A program made the translations under genes and the position numbers. From JBCCCJ01 sp039029315 (lineage in GTDB: Bacteria; Bacteroidota; Bacteroidia; J057), in assembly GCA_039029315.1 (NCBI GenBank), contig JBCCGK010000098.1, positions 1-43,946 on the forward strand: DNA of 43,946 bases, in the 5' to 3' direction. The notes beneath the pieces were generated by a model. It did no database searches and was not told where the DNA came from. It saw only the letters and a list, made by a program, of their open reading frames with translations. Shown piece after piece: positions 8,085 through 16,320 of the stretch; the stretch's first letter is position 1; every line of letters begins with the position of its first letter.

Positions 8085-8111
8085 ATCGGGTAAAGCGTCT
8101 ATGAAGACCGA

Positions 8112-8873
8112 TTACTCGTTCAAATTCCAGTCATATTCGCGGAATGAGAGCGCCTTTCCTTTTTTGAAAGGTGTTTTGGCATAGGAATTCAGGTAATCCA
8201 CCACTGTTCCTTCCTTGATAAAATCTTCCTTGTACCAGTTGAACAGCTGGGAGACTTCAGATTTGTCAATGGAATTATGTTTGGGGTTGTTGACAAATTT
8301 TTTGGTCTGGGACTCCAGTTGTTGATTCAGTTTGCTGGCAGAATATGCCTGATTGAGCAATTCAGGACAAGATTGAGAGGCACAGTTGACAGCAAAGTGA
8401 ATACGAGGATCTTTGAACTGTGGACGAAGAATTTCGTGTTCAATTTGATTGAGGGTATAGGTTTTGGATCCGACCTTTACAAAAGCCTTGTCCCAGGGTT
8501 TCTCAATATCCATGATGCTTTTTAGCGGATAATGCTCAACAATGAGGGCAACTGTAGCCGCGTTATACAAGTTAATCCAATAAGCCATTTGCTCCTCACG
8601 GCTCCAACTGGCTTGGGGAGAATGCTGACTCAGTTGTTGTAGATATACATCAAGTCGACCTTTAGATTGTTTGAATCCTTTATAATTCACAACCCCATCC
8701 GCAGATACATAGAGTTGGACGAGTGTATTCCAGATATCGTGAGAGACTGTGGGCCCTTCTGGAGCAACGGTTGCAGCTAATGAAGGATCAGATGCGTCTC
8801 TAGCATGCACATGCCATTGAGACAACATAAGGAAAAGAATACTAGCGGTAAAAAAAATGAAAGGGTTACGCAT
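8112..8873 (-). CDS. DUF547 domain secreted protein
   Basis: I start this at the internal ATG (8873) because it puts a signal peptide (MRNPFIFFTASILFLMLSQW) at the N terminus; a start at 8921 would add 16 basic residues. The mature protein of about 230 residues carries a full DUF547 domain: WNTLVQLYVSADGVVNYKGF, then MAYWINLYNAATVALIVEHY, then IHFAVNCASQSCPEL with two Cys, and FNWYKEDF near the end. DUF547 proteins are widespread exported proteins in Bacteroidota and Proteobacteria. The fold and conserved Cys/His suggest a thiol-dependent enzyme, but no activity is established. It stands alone. Confidence 0.88.
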   Translation of the reverse strand: MRNPFIFFTASILFLMLSQWHVHARDASDPSLAATVAPEGPTVSHDIWNTLVQLYVSADGVVNYKGFKQSKGRLDVYLQQLSQHSPQASWSREEQMAYWINLYNAATVALIVEHYPLKSIMDIEKPWDKAFVKVGSKTYTLNQIEHEILRPQFKDPRIHFAVNCASQSCPELLNQAYSASKLNQQLESQTKKFVNNPKHNSIDKSEVSQLFNWYKEDFIKEGTVVDYLNSYAKTPFKKGKALSFREYDWNLNE

Positions 8874-9021
8874 GATATTTCTGAATGATTTTTTATTGTA
8901 ACGACAAAATACCAATTTCATTTTTTCGCGTCTGTCGCAGACATGACAGGCATGCCGTTCTTCGCTTCAATTCTTATTATGTTAGCTATTTCAACACCAA
9001 ACCCTTAATATTCAAAACCTC

Positions 9022-10437
9022 ATGAAAGAACTTTTTCGCATCGCAGGAGTGATCGCCCTTATGGTTCTCGGCGGCCAGCTTTCTGCCCAAATATGTACCC
9101 CAGATACTGCTTCTTTTCCCAACTCAGGGATCTATCCCCTCTCACTTGATCAAGCCTGCGTAGGACAAGTATACGAGCAGGTACTTACCATCAATGTTCC
9201 GGTTGATACTATGATTTCAGGCTTTCCTCTTTCTATCCCTGTTGATTGGGTACGCCTGGATTCGGTATTGGGGCTGCCTCCTGGCTTTACAGTAAGTTGT
9301 GTGCCGGACAGCTGCTCATTTGCAGGTGGCACCTCCGGTTGTGTCGTTATCTCAGGTGTACCAACGGCTGTTGATACTTTCTTCCTGGATCTTGCTGTTA
9401 CAGGACAAGGAACCTTTGGTGGTCCCATTGTCTTATCAGATACCTTCTTTAATTATTATGCCATTGTGGTGAATCCTTCTCCCGATATCATGCTTGTAAG
9501 CCAAACGGATGAAAGTTGTGGCGGCGCAGAAGATGGAAGCTTGTCAGTCGATGGCGCTGGTGGCGTTGGGCCTCTCGAATACAGCATAGATGCTGGAGCA
9601 AGTTGGCAATCAGATTCCGTATTCGCTGGCCTCACAATGGGGAATTATGAAATCCTCGTCAGAGATAGTCTGGGATGTACAGGTGCTGTCAATGCAGTCG
9701 TTGGAGCTATGATGGACCCCATTGCGATTGACACTGCTATCGTTGAGCAAATTACTTGCTTTGGTGAGAATAATGGTGTGATCAGCTTGACGGTTGATGG
9801 TGGAAATGAAAACTTCAGTTTTAGCTGGAATACCATGGCCGGGGATACTACGCCTGCAATCGACAGTCTTGGTCCTGGCGGATATCTCGTAACTGTCACG
9901 GACAGTAATGGGTGTCAAAAAGTAGAAGATTTTGTAATTGAGGAACCCGATTCGCTTGGGATCACCCTATCCGCCTCCAATGACAATGGCGTTGCCAATG
10001 GTACAGCCAGTGTCACAGCTTCTGGTGGAACACCAAGCTATGATTATATGTGGAGTACAGGAGATACCACAGAATCCATTGCTGGTTTGGCATCGGGGTG
10101 GTATACAGTTACTGTCACAGATGAATTGGGATGTAGTGTAACAGATAGTGTAGAGGTATTACTGGCAGTAAGTATTGGAGACAATCTCTTCAGTCATTTT
10201 GACCTCTATCCCAATCCCAACAATGGCGCCTTCACCCTGTCTCTCGAACTATCAGAAGCAGAAGTGATGCATCTTCAGCTCATGGATATGAAAGGTCAAC
10301 TTCTCTGGCAGGACAACACCGCTCGCGTGCAGCACTATAAGTCCCAGATTCATATTGAAGGCTCAGCTGCTGGTATCTATCTGCTACAAATCAGAACCAA
10401 GACGGGCATGGCCAGCAAAAAAGTAGTCGTCCACTGA
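9022..10437 (+). CDS. SprB-repeat protein with T9SS sorting domain
   Basis: The 471-residue protein has a signal peptide (1-22, ending LSAQ). A ~130-residue beta-rich N-terminal domain with several Cys follows. Three SprB-type repeats come next (about residues 160-225, 240-305 and 310-380), showing CFGENNGVISL, YLVTVTDSNGC and YTVTVTDELGC. A type A T9SS domain ends the protein (FDLYPNPNNG at ~394 to KKVVVH). SprB repeats were named from the gliding adhesin of Flavobacterium johnsoniae; here only three occur, so this is a small surface or secreted protein, not a SprB orthologue. An adhesion or matrix role is inference. An imperfect hairpin lies after the stop, shared with the convergent PAP2 gene. 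Confidence 0.9.
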   Translation: MKELFRIAGVIALMVLGGQLSAQICTPDTASFPNSGIYPLSLDQACVGQVYEQVLTINVPVDTMISGFPLSIPVDWVRLDSVLGLPPGFTVSCVPDSCSFAGGTSGCVVISGVPTAVDTFFLDLAVTGQGTFGGPIVLSDTFFNYYAIVVNPSPDIMLVSQTDESCGGAEDGSLSVDGAGGVGPLEYSIDAGASWQSDSVFAGLTMGNYEILVRDSLGCTGAVNAVVGAMMDPIAIDTAIVEQITCFGENNGVISLTVDGGNENFSFSWNTMAGDTTPAIDSLGPGGYLVTVTDSNGCQKVEDFVIEEPDSLGITLSASNDNGVANGTASVTASGGTPSYDYMWSTGDTTESIAGLASGWYTVTVTDELGCSVTDSVEVLLAVSIGDNLFSHFDLYPNPNNGAFTLSLELSEAEVMHLQLMDMKGQLLWQDNTARVQHYKSQIHIEGSAAGIYLLQIRTKTGMASKKVVVH

Positions 10438-10506
10438 TTGATGCTATAGCCAATCGCTTAACAACTGATAGACATCAAGTGTCTATTTGAATGAATAAAA
10501 TTCGCT

Positions 10507-10564
10507 GAGGAGCTTTTTGCCAGAATGTATCGGGAGTTCATTCCTGTTCGGCAAAAGGTTCCTC
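10507..10564. terminator. Imperfect stem-loop between convergent genes
   Basis: The segment 10507-10525 (GAGGAGCTTTTTGCCAGAA) pairs with 10547-10564 with two mismatched positions and one bulge. It sits between the SprB-repeat gene and the PAP2 gene and overlaps the PAP2 stop codon at 10563. Probably bidirectional. Confidence 0.45.
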
Positions 10565-11363
10565 ACTTTCTCTTCCTATGTAATCGGGGAATCAGCCAGC
10601 CAATTCCCGCCCCAACCAAATAGCCGACGATGACATCAGTCGCAAAGTGCTTACCGGAGCGCACCCGCATCCACCCCACTACGGCAGGAACACTGGCAGC
10701 CGCAGCCCACACAAGTGGCCTCGCTGAGGACCGTGGAAAATACTGATCATATACGCTGGCTGTGTACCAGCACATCGTGGCTGCCATGGAGGTATGACCT
10801 GAGAAGAAAGAAAAACGCGAACTTGGCTTCATCTGTATGGCCAACAACTCCGGATCATTGGTAGAGATGTATGTCAGAGGCCTGTTTCTAAGCACTGCCA
10901 ATTTTGTGGTCTGAGTCAGGGCAAATGTAGAAAAATAGGTTTCGGCCCCCATCAGCAATTGTACACCAATATCAGAACGGATTCGTCGGGAAAAAATAAA
11001 TAAACCTGGACTGAGCATACCACCAATAAGTAATACATCACTCGCCTTCGCAATCCCTGGCCGCCATGTATTCGTAGCGGACCGATCAAATCCAGGGATA
11101 TCAGTTGGGCTCAAAGAAGCCAATTGCGAAGAAGTCAGGGGGTCGACCTGGAGAGAAAGCAGATAAGAAGTGGTTGCTAAGGTCAAGGCACTTGCTCCCA
11201 AACTGATATCCAGGCTCCGATGTATCTGGTAGGGAGACTCTTCCTGCGCCTGTATTTGGAACAGAGATCCTATCCACAGGACCAAAAACAACCATCCCCG
11301 ACAGTGTCGGGGATGTGATCCATAGCGAAAGCATGGATTAAGTTCGCGAGTAGTACATATCAT
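10563..11363 (-). CDS. PAP2-family membrane phosphatase
   Basis: The three phosphatase motifs of the PAP2 superfamily are visible: KLAVLRNRPLTY (motif 1), FFSGHTSMAA (motif 2) and RVRSGKHFATDVIVG (motif 3, with catalytic His and Asp). Family members hydrolyse lipid phosphates such as phosphatidate, undecaprenyl pyrophosphate or PGP; the substrate here is unknown. The frame can be read upstream to 11432 but that overlaps the previous gene. The ATG at 11361-11363 follows that gene's TGA (11368-11370) after only four bases, suggesting translational coupling. The N-terminal 23 residues before the hydrophobic segment are unusual and contain a DNA hairpin (11293-11315), so the true start is uncertain. 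Several membrane helices follow. Confidence 0.9.
   Translation of the reverse strand: MICTTRELNPCFRYGSHPRHCRGWLFLVLWIGSLFQIQAQEESPYQIHRSLDISLGASALTLATTSYLLSLQVDPLTSSQLASLSPTDIPGFDRSATNTWRPGIAKASDVLLIGGMLSPGLFIFSRRIRSDIGVQLLMGAETYFSTFALTQTTKLAVLRNRPLTYISTNDPELLAIQMKPSSRFSFFSGHTSMAATMCWYTASVYDQYFPRSSARPLVWAAAASVPAVVGWMRVRSGKHFATDVIVGYLVGAGIGWLIPRLHRKRK
11293..11315. repeat. Perfect 10-bp hairpin within the PAP2 5' coding region
   Basis: CATCCCCGAC (11293-11302) and GTCGGGGATG (11306-11315) are perfect complements around a 3-base loop. In the PAP2 frame the hairpin encodes SHPRHC just before the signal-like segment GWLFLVLWIG. It resembles the short GC-rich palindromes elsewhere in the window and may be an inserted element. 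Confidence 0.6.
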
Positions 11364-11367
11364 TATA

Positions 11368-12222
11368 TCATTTTTCGTAGAAATCGTAGGAAAAGACCTG
11401 AAGGATTCCCTGGCTCTCCTTCGGGGTCGCAAAGACTTTTCTCTGCATTTCTGTCAACATCCCTTTGTCGTTGTATTCATAACTCACTGTACCCTTGTCC
11501 TGATCATCCTCTTTCCAGACTACTTTGGTTGGATGACCAGCCGGGTTGTAGGTGTAGATATACTCGTGTTTGTGGGTATCCTTGGTCGTAATTTTTGTGA
11601 TGTTGTCTTTGACATCATATTCATAAGATACCTCTTTGATCAAATCCCCATTCTTGTTGGCGAATGCTTCTTTGGTCACACGTTTTTTGTCATCGTAGGT
11701 AAACGTATGGACTCTTGTCAGGATATTGTTTTCACGACAGAGGATCTGGGTCAGCAAACTATCTTTGCTATATACGTATTGCCGTGTATCCAGCAACATC
11801 TTTTCATCATTATTCAGCATTTCGTAGGATTTGACCTGAAACACTGTTTTGTTCCGGGTGAATCGGTAACCGGAGCGGTAGGTTTTGTTCCACACCTTAT
11901 CCACGACCTTTTGCCATCGCAAGACGCCCCGATCAGAATACAGAAAATCATGAATCCTGCTGGTGTCATCATACTGCGTTTCGACCATCTGGATCAGGTG
12001 TCCATTGGCGTCGTATTCATAAAAAGCACCTGAAGCAACCTTTCCTTTGGGTTGTTCCTGGTTCCTAAATGTCTGGATCTTAATGCTTTTTATGTGATAC
12101 TTCAACAGGAATTCCTGATCGAAATCCGGCTCATCCCATTGGAATTGGGTTTGAAAAAATGATGGTTGAGCAAAGCAGAAGATACAAGAAGCGAAAAAGA
12201 GAAAGGTAAAAAAATGCTTCAT
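11368..12222 (-). CDS. Secreted YD/RHS-like repeat protein
   Basis: The ATG at 12222 gives a signal peptide (MKHFFTFLFFASCIFCFAQ); the frame is open to 12252 but the extra ten residues do not fit. The 284-residue product shows degenerate YD-type units: YEYDANGHLIQM, FTYDDKKRVTKE, YEYDVKDNITKI, YTYNPAGHPTKV and YEYNDKGMLTEM, spaced about 20-40 residues. Such units build beta-strand ribbons in RHS/YD proteins, but this short version lacks the RHS core and any toxin domain. It is probably a periplasmic or surface protein. It is the upstream partner of the PAP2 gene, with four bases between stop and start, so the two are likely co-transcribed. Confidence 0.72.
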   Translation of the reverse strand: MKHFFTFLFFASCIFCFAQPSFFQTQFQWDEPDFDQEFLLKYHIKSIKIQTFRNQEQPKGKVASGAFYEYDANGHLIQMVETQYDDTSRIHDFLYSDRGVLRWQKVVDKVWNKTYRSGYRFTRNKTVFQVKSYEMLNNDEKMLLDTRQYVYSKDSLLTQILCRENNILTRVHTFTYDDKKRVTKEAFANKNGDLIKEVSYEYDVKDNITKITTKDTHKHEYIYTYNPAGHPTKVVWKEDDQDKGTVSYEYNDKGMLTEMQRKVFATPKESQGILQVFSYDFYEK

Positions 12223-12563
12223 AAGAGGACAAGGCTTTGATAACGGCAACATATGCTAACTGTGCCTCACACTTTACAGGAAATGGTAAATTCAAGAACC
12301 GCGAGTTGTGCCTATCTCTTCAAAGGAAACCTTTGATAATCAAACGACTATCACGAGTGGGGACAACACACATCTTATTCACAAGAAACACTGTATGATT
12401 AAGATGAAAATGTACTCAATACGTCACCTTCTTGCTTTGAATTACAGAATTCCTGCAGAGAATATCAAATCTTACCTCCTTTTTTCCACAAAAAATGCCA
12501 ACAATATACATTTTCTCCCTGTGTGGCTATTTTTTTTAGAAAAAATGCCAACAAAAGGAGAAT
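12223..12563. other. Intergenic region with a 15-bp direct repeat
   Basis: These 341 bases contain no credible gene; an open frame at 12308-12601 runs into the convergent end of the RDD gene and lacks any recognisable feature. AAAAAATGCCAACAA occurs twice, at 12490-12504 and 12540-12554, exactly 50 bp apart. Confidence 0.5.
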
Positions 12564-13331
12564 CTACTCTCTCCCATAGTAATGATTATAGTCTCTCATG
12601 ATGCTTTCCAGGAATTCCTGATCTTTCATTTGGGTTGAAATCCCCGTTACTGACTGAACTTTATCGGCCAATTTTCGGATTAGTTTAGGATTCTGACTTC
12701 GAATCCCGACATCCAGCACTTCCTTCAAGATCGAAACATCTCTGTCCTTGAGTAGGGTGATTTCAGGAAATTTCAACTGATAGTCATCCTGGGTCTCCAC
12801 GAATATGGTATCCATGAAAGAAGTAACCAATTTCAGTTTAATCACTGTTGTTCCAGCAGCCAAATCGCCAAGTCGCTGACCTTTTTTGTTGAAAGTCATC
12901 ACCAGTATCCCAATCAGGCCCGGAAAGGCAATAATCCCACTGAGCCAGATATCGACCAATCTCAAAGCCCATCGAATCAAGTATTGCGAAATCGAAGGTG
13001 CCACCCCATCCATTCGGATCGACCTGATGTTTAATAGTTTTTTGCCGAGGGTCTGGCCATCAAACAAAATCTCACACCAAACCGAATAAAACATCACGGG
13101 CAACAACACCAGAATCCCAATCGTCTGAAGATGATAATGCTCCTCATCACCTGAAGTGGCCTTCTCCAAAAAACTATTTGCGACATATTCATTCAGCAGC
13201 AAAAACCATATCCCAAAGTACACCAGCCACAGGACAAAATCGATCAGGGAAGCCAGGAATCTGTCGCCCATACTCGCAACAGGGTATTCCAGTTCGATGT
13301 TCTGAGTGGTGGGGATGATGATGGTATTCAT
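12564..13331 (-). CDS. RDD family membrane protein
   Basis: Start chosen at ATG 13331, which gives MNTIIIPTTQNIELEYPVAS, a usual RDD-protein N terminus; the frame extends to 13376 but that runs past the promoter box. The first ~155 residues form the RDD domain: an Arg-Asp containing first helix (GDRFLASLIDFVLWLVYF), a second helix (ILVLLPVMFYSVW) and the GQTLGKKLLNIR loop, then GQRLGDLAAGTTVIK. About 80 further residues are soluble and charged. RDD proteins are of unknown or transport-related function. It is divergent from the SpoIIM-MoxR-DUF58 operon, a conserved arrangement that suggests the products work together. Confidence 0.88.
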   Translation of the reverse strand: MNTIIIPTTQNIELEYPVASMGDRFLASLIDFVLWLVYFGIWFLLLNEYVANSFLEKATSGDEEHYHLQTIGILVLLPVMFYSVWCEILFDGQTLGKKLLNIRSIRMDGVAPSISQYLIRWALRLVDIWLSGIIAFPGLIGILVMTFNKKGQRLGDLAAGTTVIKLKLVTSFMDTIFVETQDDYQLKFPEITLLKDRDVSILKEVLDVGIRSQNPKLIRKLADKVQSVTGISTQMKDQEFLESIMRDYNHYYGRE

Positions 13332-13362
13332 TAATGAATTTTTTGCTAACTTTCTGTCAAAA

Positions 13363-13370
13363 CAAATATA
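13363..13370 (-). promoter_or_regulatory. Bacteroidota -7 promoter box (TATATTTG, minus strand)
   Basis: The complement of 13363-13370 is TATATTTG, an exact match to TAnnTTTG, 31 bp upstream of the RDD ATG. No clear -33 TTTG is at standard spacing. The box lies in the 52-bp gap between two divergent genes, so the opposite promoter must overlap it. Confidence 0.5.
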
Positions 13371-13383
13371 GCACAATTAATTG

Positions 13384-14370
13384 ATGAGAGAACCCGCATT
13401 TTTGCGTAAGAATAAGGAAAAATGGCAGGAGTATGAACACACATTGTTTCATGGCGACTGGCAGGACATCGATCCTGACAGACTTGCAGATCTTTATATT
13501 CAATTGACAGATGATCTTGCCTACGCAAGAACTTTTTATCCCAAGAGCCAGACAGTACGCTACCTCAATGGACTCGCCGCCCGAACCCACCTGGCAATTT
13601 ATAAGAACAAAAAAGAGAAAAGGAACCGCTTCCTGACATTTTGGAGTCAGGAACTCCCTCTTGTCTATCGACGGGCCCATCGGCCGATGTTCTATTCCTT
13701 TGTCATCTTCACCTTTGCTTTTTTGATTGGGATGTTGGCTGCTCTAAAGGAACCGGCTTTTCTCCGGATGGTTCTGGGAGATGGTTATGTAGATATGACA
13801 CTGGAAAATATTGAGAATGGCGATCCGATGGGTGTATACAAGCAGATGCCTTCTCTCTCGATGTTTGTCTACATTGCCAGAAACAATATTCAGGTAGCTT
13901 TCAACACATTTGCCTGGGGAATCCTGACTCCACTTGGGACCATTTACTTTTTGTTTTACAATGGCATTATGCTTGGGGGGTTTCTGACTTTTTTTCACAC
14001 ACAAAATCTGATCTGGGAAACCTTACCTGTCATCTATGTCCATGGAACACTCGAATTGACGGCGATTGTGATTGCTGGAGGTGCTGGAATCTTATTGGGA
14101 AACAGCTTTTTGTTCCCTGGTACCTATACTCGCAAACAATCTCTCCAACGTGCTGCCAAAGATGGGATCAAGATCATGGTGGGATTGGTCCCTGTTTTTA
14201 TTACTGCTGCCTTCCTGGAATCTTATGTTACACGACTCACAGAAACTCCTTTGTATTTCAAGTTGTGTATCATCATTCTCTCTCTTGCTTTTCTGATATG
14301 GTACTATATCCTGTATCCAATCTTTGTTGAGAGGCAGCAACATAGTCTGCCAGAAACCACAAAAGCATGA
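13384..14370 (+). CDS. SpoIIM-like (DUF95) integral membrane protein
   Basis: The ATG at 13384 gives a 328-residue protein. Its cytoplasmic N-terminal region (~1-95) is rich in charged helix, with DLYIQLTDDLAYARTFYP and LNGLAARTHLAIY, as usual for this family. About five membrane segments follow, including the conserved core NNIQVAFNTFAWGILTPLG and HGTLELTAIVIAGGAGILLG. The name comes from the Bacillus stage II sporulation protein M, but Bacteroidota do not sporulate; in this phylum the gene sits with RDD, MoxR and DUF58 genes, as here. Its stop overlaps the next start by four bases (ATGA at 14367-14370), indicating translational coupling. Function unknown; possibly a permease-like partner. 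Confidence 0.88.
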   Translation: MREPAFLRKNKEKWQEYEHTLFHGDWQDIDPDRLADLYIQLTDDLAYARTFYPKSQTVRYLNGLAARTHLAIYKNKKEKRNRFLTFWSQELPLVYRRAHRPMFYSFVIFTFAFLIGMLAALKEPAFLRMVLGDGYVDMTLENIENGDPMGVYKQMPSLSMFVYIARNNIQVAFNTFAWGILTPLGTIYFLFYNGIMLGGFLTFFHTQNLIWETLPVIYVHGTLELTAIVIAGGAGILLGNSFLFPGTYTRKQSLQRAAKDGIKIMVGLVPVFITAAFLESYVTRLTETPLYFKLCIIILSLAFLIWYYILYPIFVERQQHSLPETTKA

Positions 14371-15062
14371 ATCTGAGCCAGCTCATATATCGAATGTATC
14401 GCTACATTCTGGCGGGAAGTCTGCTCGGCAGCCTTGCGACATATTCGTCGGATCTGATCGGTCAGCAGACTGATCTTCCACTGGAAATCAGACAATTGAA
14501 TGAAGCACATCTAGAGGATTACCGGCAGGACAAGGCGTTTCAGTACGGACAGGAACCTGGACGGGCGACTACTCGACCTTTCAGATTGCCGCTTTTGAAT
14601 GTTGGAAGTGCGGCCATGTGGAAGACCATTTTGTATACCCTTCTCATTTTGATTATCGCTGGACTTGTTATGTTTATTATCAGACATAGCCTGGGCAAAT
14701 CCTCCAAAGAAGTGGACACAGGAACTATCCCTGCCCTTGAGGATCTGGATATCCGCAAGGTCGATCTTCCTTCCCTGCTTGACCAAAGCATCGAAGCTGG
14801 ACAGTACCGGGATGCCGTTCGTCTGATGTATTTGCAAATTCTCAAAACACTCAGCGACAAAGAATGGATTGATTGGAAGCCTCACAAAACCAACTATGCA
14901 TATGAGCAGGAAATGTCTCGACACTCCCTCTCTACAGAATTCAGCAGATTGACCTTAAATTTTGAATATATCTGGTACGGTAACTATCCGATCAATTTGT
15001 CATTATTTTCCTCCCTTCAGCAGAGATTTCAGAATTTTCATCAACAGCTCTCACAACAATGA
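14367..15062 (+). CDS. DUF4129 domain membrane protein
   Basis: The 231-residue protein has a signal-like N terminus, a transmembrane helix at ~residues 90-112 (TILYTLLILIIAGLVMFIIR) and a C-terminal DUF4129 domain (YRDAVRLMYLQILKTLSDKEWIDW, TNYAYEQEM, LNFEYIWYGNY). DUF4129 is found in transglutaminase-linked and MoxR/DUF58 clusters, and its role is unknown. It overlaps the genes on both sides by four bases (ATGA at 14367 and at 15059), so it is in the middle of a tightly coupled operon. Confidence 0.85.
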   Translation: MNLSQLIYRMYRYILAGSLLGSLATYSSDLIGQQTDLPLEIRQLNEAHLEDYRQDKAFQYGQEPGRATTRPFRLPLLNVGSAAMWKTILYTLLILIIAGLVMFIIRHSLGKSSKEVDTGTIPALEDLDIRKVDLPSLLDQSIEAGQYRDAVRLMYLQILKTLSDKEWIDWKPHKTNYAYEQEMSRHSLSTEFSRLTLNFEYIWYGNYPINLSLFSSLQQRFQNFHQQLSQQ

Positions 15063-16303
15063 GGAAGACCGACCGTGTAACAAAAATCGTTCTTGGTGTC
15101 ATCGTAAGCCTCTTGGTCGGTGCGATTCTCTACGGCATTTTTGGACCCAAAAAGATCAACTGGAAGGATTCCTTTGCCCAGAAAGAGACAAGGCCTTTCG
15201 GATGTTATATTCTGTATCAGGAGCTGGCTTCTCTCTTTGAAGGAGCGGATATTCAAGAAATCAAGACCCCTGTCCTTGATCAATTGTCATTCGAAGAGTT
15301 CAGCGCTACTACCTACCTCTTCATCAATAATACGCTGCCATTCAATCAGTATGATGTAGATGAGTTGTTGCGATTTGCCAGTGCCGGGAATCAGATTTTT
15401 CTCTCTGCTTCGGAATTTTCCAGCCTTCTGGAGGATACATTGGGCTTCTTTGTCATACAGGAGATTATCTCTGAACTCGATTCTGTAAATACTCAGGATT
15501 CCATCCAACTAAGCTTCACCCATCCAGATCTACAGGAGCATTCTTTTTTCTTCTCACCTAACCGACTCCGAACCTATCTTGACATATCGCAAAACGAATG
15601 GATACAGCCTCTGGTCAAGAGTGCTTCAGACAAGGTCTATGCGATTCGGATACCAGTAGGTAGTGGCTCTATTTATATTTGCTCCTTGCCGCATGTGTTC
15701 AGCAATTTTTATCTGATCCAGGCTGGCAATAGTCAATTTGTCAATCAGTTGTTTTCCTATCTTCCTGCCTCTCCGGATCTTTGGTGGGACGAATATTATA
15801 AGGTCGAACAGCTCGCCCGCACAAACCGCCGCAATTCAGATGCTTCACAGAACAAAGGATTTTTTGCCTATCTGATGGAGCAGGAAGCCTTTGCCTGGGC
15901 CATATGGGTGATGCTGGGTACAATTCTTCTGTATGCCCTATTCGAAATCAAACGCACACAGAGAATGGTTCCGGTCATCGATCCTCTGCCCAATACAACT
16001 CTGGATTTCACAGAGACCGTCGGGCGCCTGTATTTCCATAGTAGAGATCACAAAACGGTCGCTCTCAAAAGGATCAAAATATTCCTGAATTTCATTCGAA
16101 CCACATATACGCTCAAAACCACAGAATTTTCCACCGAATTTATCCAAACACTGGCAGGCAAATCCGGGCTAAGCATTGAAGAGGTCACCCAGCTTTGTCA
16201 GAAGATTGCTGCAATCAAGGAGAAGAATGAACTATCTGAAGAGGACCTTATCGAGTTAAGCGCCAGTATTGAACATTTTTATCAACAGACCACAAGATCC
16301 TAA
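15059..16303 (+). CDS. DUF4350 domain membrane protein
   Basis: This 414-residue protein has an N-terminal membrane helix (VLGVIVSLLVGAILYGIFGP). An extracytoplasmic DUF4350-like domain follows (~30-235; PFGCYILYQELASLF, LFINNTLPFNQYDVDELLRF, GNQIFLSASEF). A second helix lies at about 277-298 (EAFAWAIWVMLGTILLYALF), ahead of a cytoplasmic helical tail of ~115 residues (TVGRLYFHSRDHKTVALKR). DUF4350 domains are distantly related to the glutamine-amidotransferase-like fold but lack known activity. It sits between DUF4129 and moxR, 17 bp before the latter. Confidence 0.85.
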   Translation: MRKTDRVTKIVLGVIVSLLVGAILYGIFGPKKINWKDSFAQKETRPFGCYILYQELASLFEGADIQEIKTPVLDQLSFEEFSATTYLFINNTLPFNQYDVDELLRFASAGNQIFLSASEFSSLLEDTLGFFVIQEIISELDSVNTQDSIQLSFTHPDLQEHSFFFSPNRLRTYLDISQNEWIQPLVKSASDKVYAIRIPVGSGSIYICSLPHVFSNFYLIQAGNSQFVNQLFSYLPASPDLWWDEYYKVEQLARTNRRNSDASQNKGFFAYLMEQEAFAWAIWVMLGTILLYALFEIKRTQRMVPVIDPLPNTTLDFTETVGRLYFHSRDHKTVALKRIKIFLNFIRTTYTLKTTEFSTEFIQTLAGKSGLSIEEVTQLCQKIAAIKEKNELSEEDLIELSASIEHFYQQTTRS

Positions 16304-16320
16304 TCACAACTATACACAAG

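Larger units (their letters stand above)
7723..8111. other. Intergenic region with palindromes
   Basis: These 389 bases between convergent genes carry no gene. The short open frame at 7747-7995 has no family features and reads through a palindrome. The region holds a GC-rich perfect palindrome at 7946-7963 and a hairpin at 8053-8084, plus weak AT-rich dyad symmetry around 7751-7827. Confidence 0.5.

Noticed and set aside
11368..12222. RHS toxin
   Set aside because: Only degenerate YD-like units are present; the RHS core motif and a toxin domain are missing and the protein is only 284 residues.
12308..12601. Plus-strand open frame of 97 codons
   Set aside because: No family feature, it overlaps the 3' end of the RDD gene on the other strand, and its composition is that of the AT-rich gap.
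13384..14370. Evidence for sporulation from a SpoIIM-like gene
   Set aside because: The family is widespread in non-sporulating bacteria and the neighbours are RDD, MoxR and DUF58 genes, not sporulation genes.
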